This document shows positions 56,553 to 64,000 of a DNA stretch of 64,000 bases, piece by piece. This stretch comes from Alphaproteobacteria bacterium (GTDB lineage: Bacteria > Pseudomonadota > Alphaproteobacteria > UBA828): assembly GCA_022826665.1 (NCBI GenBank), contig JAJDUK010000056.1, positions 62,001 through 126,000 on the forward strand, written 5' to 3'. The notes under the pieces were generated by a model. That model was not told where the DNA came from. It searched no databases and saw only the letters and a program-made list of their open reading frames with translations. The translations under genes were made by a program, and so were the position numbers. Every line of letters begins with the position of its first letter. Positions within the stretch are counted from its first letter, which is position 1.

Positions 56553-58865
56553 GTGGAACCGGTAGCGACGGTCGAGGAGACGGCGCGCGATCCCGTTTGC
56601 GGGATGAGCGTGGAGCGTGCCGGCGCGCGCCACACGGTGCGGCACGAGGGGCAGACGTTCTATTTCTGCTGCGCCCGGTGTCGGGAGCGCTTTGCCGCGG
56701 CACCCGAGGATTTCCTCGGCGAACGCCCGCGCCCGGCGCCGCAGCCCGCGCCCGAGGGCAGCCTCTACACCTGCCCCATGGACCCCGAGATCGTCCAGGC
56801 CTCACCGGGCGATTGCCCGATCTGCGGCATGGCGCTGGAGCCGATGATGCCTGCGGCCGAGGAGGGGCCATCGCCCGAGCTGCGCGACCTGCGCCGCCGC
56901 CTCTGGCTCGCCGCACCGCTCGCGGCCGCCGTGTTCGCGTTGGAGATGGGGAGCCACGCCGGCATCCCCTTCGACTCCTGGATCGGGCCGCGCGTCTTTG
57001 TCGCCCTGCAATTCGTGCTCGCGACGCCGGTTCTCTGGATCGCGCGCGCGTTCTTCCTGCGCGGCTTCGCCTCGGTACGCAACCGCTCGCCCAACATGTG
57101 GACGCTGATCGCGCTCGGCACCGGCGCCGCCTGGCTCTTCAGCCTCGCGGGCCTGCTCGCGCCGGGCGTTTTCCCGGCGGCGGTCCTCACCGCAGGCGGG
57201 CAGCCGCCGGCGTACTTCGAGGCCGCCGCCGTGATCCTCGTGCTCGTGCTAGTCGGTCAGGTGATGGAGACGGTTGCCCGTGAGCGGACGGGCGATGCCA
57301 TCCGCGCGCTCATGGGCCTCGCGCCGAAAACGGCACGCAGATTGGAAGAAGAGGGCGAGTCCGACGTGCCCCTCGACGCCGTCCGCGCCGGCGACCGGTT
57401 GCGAGTGCGGCCCGGCGAGAGTGTGCCGGTGGATGGCGTCGTGACCGAGGGCCGCGCCACCCTCGACGAGAGCATGATTACCGGCGAGCCGCTGCCGGTG
57501 GAGAAAGGACCCGGCGATCCGCTCACCGGCGGCACGCTCGCCAGGTCCGGCAGCCTCGTGATGCGGGCAGAGCGCGTCGGCGCCGAAACCACGCTCGCCC
57601 GCATCGTCGCCCTGGTGGCGAAGGCGCAGCGCAGCCGCGCGCCGATCCAGGCGCTGGCGGACCGGGTCGCCGGCGTCTTCGTGCCGGCTGTGGTCGCCGT
57701 CGCCGTGCTGGCAGCCATCGGCTGGGCGGTGGCCGGTCCGTCGCCCGCGCTGGCCTACGCGCTCACCGCAGCCGTGAGCGTGCTCATCATCGCCTGCCCC
57801 TGTGCGCTCGGGCTGGCGACGCCGATGTCGATCATGGTGGCCGCCGGGCGTGGCGCCCAGGCCGGCGTGCTGGTGCGCGATGCCGAGGCGCTGGAGCGTC
57901 TCGCCAAGGCGGACCTGCTCGTCGTGGACAAGACCGGCACCCTCACCGAAGGCCGGCCCGCCGTGACCGATGTCATGACGCTAGGCGAAGTGGATCGGAC
58001 GAGGCTGCTCGCGTTGGCGGCGGCGCTGGAGCGGAGCGCCCAGCACCCGCTCGCCGAGGCGATCGTCGAGGCGGCGGAGGCGGCAGGCGCGCCCTATCTT
58101 GCGGCGCGTGACGTGGAGGCCGTTGCCGGCCGGGGCGTGCACGGGCAAGTCGAGGGCCGCGGGGTCGCACTCGGCAATGCCGCCATGATGAAAGCACTGG
58201 ATATCCCGCTCGGCGAACAAGCAGACGAGGCAGAAGCGTTGGAGGATGCCGGCAAGACCGCGATGTACGTCGCGGTGGACGGCGTGCTCGCAGGCGTTAT
58301 CGGGGTCGCCGACACGGTGCGGGAGACCGCGCCCGAGGCCCTGCGCGCCCTGGAGGCGATGGGCCTGCGCGTCGTCATGGCGACCGGCGACAGCCCGCGC
58401 GTCGCCGGGATCGTCGCCGCCGCGCTCGGCATCGAAGAGGTGCACGCCGCGCTCGGGCCGGAAGAGAAGGGCGCGCTGGTCGAGCAGTTCCGCCAACAGG
58501 GCCGGACCGTCGCCATGGCCGGCGACGGGGTGAACGACGCGCCGGCGCTGGCCCTGGCCGATGTCGGCATCGCCTTGGGCACCGGCGCCGACATCGCGAT
58601 GGAGAGCGCCGGCATCACCCTGGTCAAGGGCGACCTGCGCGGCATCGTTCGCGCCCGCAGGCTGGCACGGGCGACCATGGGCAACGTGCGCCAGAACCTC
58701 TTCCTCGCCTTCGTCTATAACGCCGCCGCCATCCCCATTGCCGCGGGCGTGCTGTTTCCCCCGTTCGGCATCTTGCTCTCGCCGATGGTCGCCGCCGCCG
58801 TGATGAGCCTCTCCTCGGTCTCGGTCATCGGCAATGCGCTCCGCCTCCGCGCGGCGCGGGTCTGA
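56553..58865 (+). CDS. copA: Copper-translocating P-type ATPase with N-terminal YHS and heavy-metal-binding domains
   Basis: VCGMSVERAGARHTVRHEGQTFYFCCARCRERF (YHS); YTCPMDPEIVQASPGDCPICGMALEP; IIACPCALGLATP (CPC); DKTGTLTEG; GDGVNDAPAL. Confidence 0.96.
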   Translation: MEPVATVEETARDPVCGMSVERAGARHTVRHEGQTFYFCCARCRERFAAAPEDFLGERPRPAPQPAPEGSLYTCPMDPEIVQASPGDCPICGMALEPMMPAAEEGPSPELRDLRRRLWLAAPLAAAVFALEMGSHAGIPFDSWIGPRVFVALQFVLATPVLWIARAFFLRGFASVRNRSPNMWTLIALGTGAAWLFSLAGLLAPGVFPAAVLTAGGQPPAYFEAAAVILVLVLVGQVMETVARERTGDAIRALMGLAPKTARRLEEEGESDVPLDAVRAGDRLRVRPGESVPVDGVVTEGRATLDESMITGEPLPVEKGPGDPLTGGTLARSGSLVMRAERVGAETTLARIVALVAKAQRSRAPIQALADRVAGVFVPAVVAVAVLAAIGWAVAGPSPALAYALTAAVSVLIIACPCALGLATPMSIMVAAGRGAQAGVLVRDAEALERLAKADLLVVDKTGTLTEGRPAVTDVMTLGEVDRTRLLALAAALERSAQHPLAEAIVEAAEAAGAPYLAARDVEAVAGRGVHGQVEGRGVALGNAAMMKALDIPLGEQADEAEALEDAGKTAMYVAVDGVLAGVIGVADTVRETAPEALRALEAMGLRVVMATGDSPRVAGIVAAALGIEEVHAALGPEEKGALVEQFRQQGRTVAMAGDGVNDAPALALADVGIALGTGADIAMESAGITLVKGDLRGIVRARRLARATMGNVRQNLFLAFVYNAAAIPIAAGVLFPPFGILLSPMVAAAVMSLSSVSVIGNALRLRAARV

Positions 58866-58872
58866 GGGCGGC

Positions 58873-59334
58873 GTGCGGTTGACAGCACGAGCAATCGTCG
58901 CGGCGATCGGGGCCATCGCCGGTTGGCTGCTGGTCGGGCAGGCTACCCTGGCATCGGACGATCTCGCGCAGGGCGCCGCGCTCTACGCCGAACACTGCGC
59001 CTCCTGCCACGGCAAGAACCTCGAAGGCGCGCCGGACTGGCGAAGGCAGGGCGCCGACGGGCTCTATCCTGCCCCGCCCCATGACGAGACCGGCCACACC
59101 TGGCATCACGGCGACCGGATGCTCTTCGACTATACGAAGCTGGGCGGCGAGGGGTTGCTGGCGGCGCGCGGGATCACCAACTTCGAAAGCGGTATGCCGG
59201 GTTTCGCCGAGATTCTCACTGACGACGAAATCCGCGATGTCCTCGCCTTCATCAAGAGCACCTGGCCTGAGCCCTTGCGCAATCACCAGGAGGACATGAC
59301 GCGGCACGAAGCCGAGTCCCTACCGCGGGAATAG
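58873..59334 (+). CDS. Exported c-type cytochrome
   Basis: VRLTARAIVAAIGAIAGWLLVGQATLASDDLAQGAALYAEHCASCHGKNLEGAPDWRRQGADGLYPAPPHDETGHTWHHGD...MPGFAEILTDDEIRDVLAFIKSTWP. Confidence 0.92.
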   Translation: MRLTARAIVAAIGAIAGWLLVGQATLASDDLAQGAALYAEHCASCHGKNLEGAPDWRRQGADGLYPAPPHDETGHTWHHGDRMLFDYTKLGGEGLLAARGITNFESGMPGFAEILTDDEIRDVLAFIKSTWPEPLRNHQEDMTRHEAESLPRE

Positions 59335-59342
59335 ACGCTGAA

Positions 59343-59786
59343 ATGGCGGATCTCTCCCCGCGCCGGCGGTCGCAAGCCTCCTTCTATGCCGCGGCGCTGC
59401 TCTGGCTGCCGGCGGGCGTGCTGGCGTCGGCCGCGATCCGCTTCGGCCCGACTTCGATGGCGCCCGGAGAGGAGGCGACGGCGACGCTCATGGCCGTGCC
59501 GTCGCTGATCGTGGCCGCGGTCTGCGGTCTGCCGCTGGCATGGGCTTGCCGGCGGCTGGGGCGGCTCGGGCACGCGCGCGCGGCGTGGATCGCGGGCGTG
59601 TTTCTCGGGGTTGCCACGGTGGCGGCGTCGCTCCCCGCCGGCCTGTTCGGCCCGCCGGGCATCGCCATCGTCGCCTTGGTGCTGAGCCTCCCGGTCTGGA
59701 TTGCCGTGATCTGGCTCCGCCGGCAGGCGCAGGCGAATACCGACGCGGCGAGTCCGCCTCTGGACGGGCCGGATCGCCACCCATAG
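59343..59786 (+). CDS. Hypothetical membrane protein
   Basis: 147 aa with four hydrophobic segments; family not recognised. Confidence 0.65.
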   Translation: MADLSPRRRSQASFYAAALLWLPAGVLASAAIRFGPTSMAPGEEATATLMAVPSLIVAAVCGLPLAWACRRLGRLGHARAAWIAGVFLGVATVAASLPAGLFGPPGIAIVALVLSLPVWIAVIWLRRQAQANTDAASPPLDGPDRHP

Positions 59787-59842
59787 GCTGACCGCGCGCC
59801 ACCCATTCGAGCCACCGTGGCGCATCCAACCGTGGAGCGCCG

Positions 59843-61048
59843 ATGGAATCGCGACTGGGTGCGGCTCTGCGCCCGTACTTTCCGCTTGCTGCGGGAGTCC
59901 TGATCAACCTCTCGACCGGGATCCTCTACGCGTGGAGCGTCTTCGTGGCGCCGCTCGAAACCGAGCTGGGCGCCGACCGCGCGACGGTGAGCGGCGCGCA
60001 GTCGCTATGCCTCTTCACCGCGACGATCGGCTGCTTCGTGATGCACCGATTGCTGCACTGGTTCACGCTCCCGCAGCTCACCCTGGTCATGGCGGCGGTG
60101 ACGGCGGCCGGGTTCGCGCTCGCGGGCTTCGGCCAATCGGTCGCGGCACTCTATGTCGGCTACGGCGTATTCTTCGGCTTTGCCGTCGGCGTTGTCTATT
60201 TCGTCGCGATGACCGCGGCGAGCATCGACGGGCCGGTGAGACCCAGCATCGCCATGAGCATCAACATGTCGGCGGTCGCCATGGGCGGCATCGCCTGGTC
60301 ACCCGGTCTTGCCATCCTGATGGCTGCCATGGGGCCGGAAACGACCTTCGGCGTGACGGCTGCGATAAATTTCCTGGCCATTGCGATCGCGGCCGCGCTC
60401 ATCACGCTCTCCCGCAAGACGCCGCCGGCGACCGGCGCGACCGGGCTCTTCCAGGACATACTGACCGACCGGCCCCGCGTGGTAATCGTGATCTTTCTGG
60501 GTTTTCTCTGCATCGCCTTCACGGCGCTCGTGGTCATCGGTCACGCGGCGACGATGTTGGCCTCGTGGGGTGGGTCCGCGGGCGATACCCAGTTCGCACC
60601 GATGCTGAGCAGCGCCGGCTATGTGGTCGGCGGGCTGGTCGGCGGCCTGCTCGTCGATGCGTTGACGGGCCGGCGCGTGCTCGTGGGCGTCGGGCTCGTC
60701 ATGGGGGTGTTTCTGCTGGCGCTCTTCTTCGCGCCCGGCGTCGTCATGGGGCTCACCGCCATTGCCGCAGTCGGCTTGGCCTTCGGCGTACTCGCGAGCG
60801 CGCACCCCGTGACCATCGCGGGCTATTACGGGGCGGCGGCGCTGCCGCGGGTCTTCGGCCGCATCGCCCTCGCTTACGGCCTGGGCGGCCTGCTCGGGCC
60901 GTTCTCGGCAGGGGCGATCTACGATGTCGATCATCACTACGGCAGCGCGGTCATTCTGATCGCCGTACTCGCGTTCCTGGGCGCGGTATTCTATGCCTGC
61001 TTGCCCCGCCGCGAGCGGCTCGGCGCATCGGCGCGGCCGGCGGCTTGA
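59843..61048 (+). CDS. MFS transporter (OxlT-like)
   Basis: MESRLGAALRPYFPLAAGVLINLSTGILYAWSVFVAPLETELGADRATVSGAQSLCLFTATIG; 12-TM MFS pattern. Confidence 0.9.
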   Translation: MESRLGAALRPYFPLAAGVLINLSTGILYAWSVFVAPLETELGADRATVSGAQSLCLFTATIGCFVMHRLLHWFTLPQLTLVMAAVTAAGFALAGFGQSVAALYVGYGVFFGFAVGVVYFVAMTAASIDGPVRPSIAMSINMSAVAMGGIAWSPGLAILMAAMGPETTFGVTAAINFLAIAIAAALITLSRKTPPATGATGLFQDILTDRPRVVIVIFLGFLCIAFTALVVIGHAATMLASWGGSAGDTQFAPMLSSAGYVVGGLVGGLLVDALTGRRVLVGVGLVMGVFLLALFFAPGVVMGLTAIAAVGLAFGVLASAHPVTIAGYYGAAALPRVFGRIALAYGLGGLLGPFSAGAIYDVDHHYGSAVILIAVLAFLGAVFYACLPRRERLGASARPAA

Positions 61049-61063
61049 GGAGGAGACGGAACC

Positions 61064-61891
61064 ATGCCGCATGTCACGACCAATGACGGAATCCGCCTTC
61101 ACTACGTGGAGAAGGGGACCGGCGCGCCCCTCGTCATGATCCCCGGCTGGTCGCAGACCGCCGCGCAGTTCGAGGCACAGATCGAGGGGCTTTCAGCGAG
61201 CCGCTGGGTCATCGCCTTCGACATGCGCGGGCACGGCGAGTCCGACAAGCCGGAGCACGGCTACAAGATTCAGCGCCTCGCCATGGACGTACGCAACGCG
61301 ATCGAGGCGCTCGGGCTGGAGCGGGTGAGCCTGCTCGGCCACTCCATGGGCTGCTCCGTGATCTGGTGCTACATCGACCTCTTCGGTGAAGCGGGGCTGG
61401 AGCGGCTGGTTCTCGTCGATCAGATGCCCGCGATCACCGCGCGCAGCGAGTGGTCAGAGCAGGAGAAGCAGGACGCCGGCGCGATCTTCGACGGCGCGAG
61501 CCTCTACGAGACCATCGGCGCCCTCGCGGGGAAAGAAGGCGTGGCGACCACCAAGGGCTTCATCGGCGGCATGTTCACCGGCGGCTTTCCAGAGGAGCAG
61601 GTGGCGTGGGTCATCGAACAGAACCGCAAGATGCCGCGCCGCCACGCGGCCACGCTGCTCCTCAATCACGCGACGCAGGACTGGCGCGACCTGATCCCCC
61701 GCATCACGCTGCCGGCACTCATCGTCGGCGGCCGAGTCAGCCTGATCGACTGGCGTTCGCAGGAATGGATGCACCGCCAGATCGTCGGCTCACAGCTCGA
61801 AATCTTCGAGGAGGCCGACGGCGGCAATCACTTCATGTTCATGGAGAACCCGGAGCGCTTCAACCGCCTCGTGAACGCGTTCCTCGGCTGA
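61064..61891 (+). CDS. Alpha/beta hydrolase
   Basis: IRLHYVEKGTGAPLVMIPGWSQTAAQFEAQ...FDMRGHGESDKP...VSLLGHSMGCSVIWCYI (nucleophile elbow GHSMG). Confidence 0.94.
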   Translation: MPHVTTNDGIRLHYVEKGTGAPLVMIPGWSQTAAQFEAQIEGLSASRWVIAFDMRGHGESDKPEHGYKIQRLAMDVRNAIEALGLERVSLLGHSMGCSVIWCYIDLFGEAGLERLVLVDQMPAITARSEWSEQEKQDAGAIFDGASLYETIGALAGKEGVATTKGFIGGMFTGGFPEEQVAWVIEQNRKMPRRHAATLLLNHATQDWRDLIPRITLPALIVGGRVSLIDWRSQEWMHRQIVGSQLEIFEEADGGNHFMFMENPERFNRLVNAFLG

Positions 61892-61906
61892 ACCCGAGCC
61901 TTCGCG

Positions 61907-63661
61907 CTACGCCCTCGCCTCCACGCGGATCGTGACGATGTCCGTGTCGTGATACTGCTGGTGGTGGACCGAGGAGGCGAGATGGCGCAGGAGCCGTAGC
62001 GACACCTCCCGCTCGGGCGCATCCTCGGACGCCTCGCCCATGAGCGCGATGCGGTCCTCCAGGTTTTCTTCGCCAGGGGCGGCGATGAATTCCAGCACCG
62101 CGGCGCCGCCCTCCTTGTGGGCGGTGAGCAGCAGGCGGCGCTTCCGGTGCGGTGCGCCTTCCGCCTCTTCCTCCTCGTCGTGCCGCAGGAGGGTCAGAAT
62201 CGCCTCCTCCGCTGCCGCGTCCAAGCGGTGCGCCATCGCTTCGCCCCAGCCGCTGCGTGACGCGAAGGATTGGAGGAACTCCCTGATCTTCGGCAGAGAG
62301 GCGACCTCGAACGGCGTCTGGATGCGACGCCGGCGGGGTGCCGCCAGCTCCACGAAGAGCGTGAGGAGGATCGCCGTCATCCCGCCGGCCGTCATGCCGT
62401 TCTCCAAGAGCCCGCCAGCAATGCCCGAGACATGCTCTGGAAAGATCACGCCATTCTGGAAACCGACCCCGATCCAGAAGGACACCCCTGCGATCAGACC
62501 CTTGCGGTAGTCCACCCCGTCCTGGATGACGATCCGCATGCCGACGACGAAGAGCAGCCCCAGCAGAACCGTGATGTAGGCCGCCGCAACCGGCCCCGGT
62601 ATCGCCAGCACAACGGCGAGTGCCTTTGGAATGAACGCCACCACGACGAACGCGATCCCGAGTGCGACGCCCACGCTGCGGGCGCCCACGCCGGTGAGCG
62701 CGGTCACCGATATGCTCGTGGAATAGGTTGTGTTGGGCACGGTCCCCATCAGGCCGGAGAGCAGGTTGCCCACGCCGTCCGCGCCCACTGCCCCTTGCAC
62801 CGCCCGAAAATTCACCGCGCGCGGCTTGCGCCAGGAGACGCGCTGGATGGCGATACCGTCGCCCACCGTTTCGACGGCGCCGACCAGGGTCACGAAGACG
62901 AAGGCCGGGAGCAGCCCCCAGAAGACCGGCCCGAAGTCGATATCGAAGCCCGGCCATCCGCCCGATGGCACACCCACCCACGATGCTGCGGCGATGCCGG
63001 CGACGTCGTAGAAGCCGAAATACCCGGCAACCCCGCAGCCGGCGACGATGCCGATGACCGGCGCCCAGAGTCTGAGCGCGCCCGTGGCTTTCAGCGAGAT
63101 GCCGCACAGGACGAGCACAGTCACGAGCGCCGCGAGTGGCGCGCCGAGCTCCGACGTGCCCTCCGGAACCTGACCCAACATGCCGAAGACGATCGGCATC
63201 ACCGTGACCGGGATCAGCATGATGACGGTGCCCGAGACGGTCGGCGTCAGAATCCGCCGGAGCAGCGAAAGCCGCCACGCGAGCAGGAATTGGAAGAGGG
63301 CGGAGATCACCACCAACGTCGCCAGCATAGCCGGGCCGCCCTGGGCAATCGCGCCGACGCAGATCGCGATGAAGGCCCCGGAGGTGCCCATGACGAGCAC
63401 GTAACCGGCACCGATCCGCCCGACGCGGACCGCCTGCAGGACCGAGGTGATGCCGCTGACCAGGACGGCGCCGAAGACCGCCCACGAGAGATAAGATTCC
63501 GCCCCTCCGGCGGCGCGGACCACGATCGCAGGCGTCAACGCGACGCCAGCGATGCAAAGGACGGCGAGCTGAAGGCCGAGGCCGCAGCTGAGCGCAATGG
63601 GCGGTCGTTCGTCGGGCTCGTAGCGAACGCCGCCCGGCCGCTCGGAGCCGCCTGTCGTCAT
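61907..63661 (-). CDS. NCS2-family (uracil-xanthine) permease with C-terminal RsbW-like ATP-binding domain
   Basis: Multi-TM region VETVGDGIAIQRVSWRKPRAVNFRAVQGAVGADGVGNLLSGLMGTVPNTTYSTSISVTALTGVGAR followed by a cytoplasmic IREFLQSFASRSGWGEAMAHRLDAAAEEAILTLLRHDE...LLLTAHKEGGAAVLEFIAAPGEENLEDRIALM segment. Confidence 0.85.
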   Translation of the reverse strand: MTTGGSERPGGVRYEPDERPPIALSCGLGLQLAVLCIAGVALTPAIVVRAAGGAESYLSWAVFGAVLVSGITSVLQAVRVGRIGAGYVLVMGTSGAFIAICVGAIAQGGPAMLATLVVISALFQFLLAWRLSLLRRILTPTVSGTVIMLIPVTVMPIVFGMLGQVPEGTSELGAPLAALVTVLVLCGISLKATGALRLWAPVIGIVAGCGVAGYFGFYDVAGIAAASWVGVPSGGWPGFDIDFGPVFWGLLPAFVFVTLVGAVETVGDGIAIQRVSWRKPRAVNFRAVQGAVGADGVGNLLSGLMGTVPNTTYSTSISVTALTGVGARSVGVALGIAFVVVAFIPKALAVVLAIPGPVAAAYITVLLGLLFVVGMRIVIQDGVDYRKGLIAGVSFWIGVGFQNGVIFPEHVSGIAGGLLENGMTAGGMTAILLTLFVELAAPRRRRIQTPFEVASLPKIREFLQSFASRSGWGEAMAHRLDAAAEEAILTLLRHDEEEEAEGAPHRKRRLLLTAHKEGGAAVLEFIAAPGEENLEDRIALMGEASEDAPEREVSLRLLRHLASSVHHQQYHDTDIVTIRVEARA

Positions 63662-63750
63662 TCCGCACCCTCCCTGTCCAGAGCGCGGACCGTACTGTGG
63701 CACACGAGCGAGGTGCGATTAAGGGAGACGTAGAACTCTTAGTCGCGCAG

Positions 63751-64000
63751 TCAGACGTCGTACTCCAGGCCGATGTCGCGGTAGCGCTCGGGGTCCTCGA
63801 GCCAGCGCTGCCTCACCTTGACGAAGAGCTTGAGGTCGATCGGGCGGTCGAGGATCTGAGAGAGCTCGGCGCGCGCCGCCGTGCCGATCGCCCTGATCTG
63901 CCGCCCGCCCTTGCCGAGGACGATGCCTTTGTGCGTCTCCCGCTGCACGTAGATCACTTGCTCGACCCGTGCGCCCCCGTTTCGGGCGCTGGTCCAGCCT
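63751..64000 (-). CDS. era: GTPase Era (partial, C-terminal KH domain)
   Basis: GWTSARNGGARVEQVIYVQRETHKGIVLGKGGRQIRAIGTAARAELSQILDRPIDLKLFVKVRQRWLEDPERYRDIGLEYDV; open to the window end. Confidence 0.95.
   Translation of the reverse strand, partial: GWTSARNGGARVEQVIYVQRETHKGIVLGKGGRQIRAIGTAARAELSQILDRPIDLKLFVKVRQRWLEDPERYRDIGLEYDV

Overview
The window is about 64 kb of high-GC, alphaproteobacterial-type chromosome. It starts inside coaBC (minus strand) and ends inside era (minus strand). Most of it is ordinary metabolism and housekeeping: hemF; a tandemly duplicated SDR gene; a KamA-type radical SAM aminomutase; a Liv-type ABC importer with amidase, cupin and dihydropyrimidinase; argF/argD; a TPP enzyme; an MscS channel; a plsY-dprA-topA-rnr block; a LeuCD-like pair; KipI/KipA-like proteins; mtnK; peptidases; a copper-response cluster with a clear CueR/MerR-type promoter; and an NCS2 permease with a C-terminal RsbW-like extension. 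Accessory islands stand out by lower GC or odd structure. (1) At about 7.2-9.4 kb there is a reverse transcriptase gene with a single +1 frame change. Two identical 94-bp direct repeats and a hairpin over its start codon lie upstream, and it overlaps a DNA methyltransferase gene tail-to-tail. (2) At 20.2-21.25 kb there is a VapC-like PIN toxin with an unusual winged-helix antitoxin partner and a good sigma70/operator region. (3) At 41.57-42.98 kb a DinD-like gene is divergent from a coiled-coil/winged-helix gene, with a palindrome between them. (4) An M19 dipeptidase gene is interrupted by one in-frame TAG. The RT locus is the best candidate for an undescribed system, but its activity and class cannot be settled from sequence alone.
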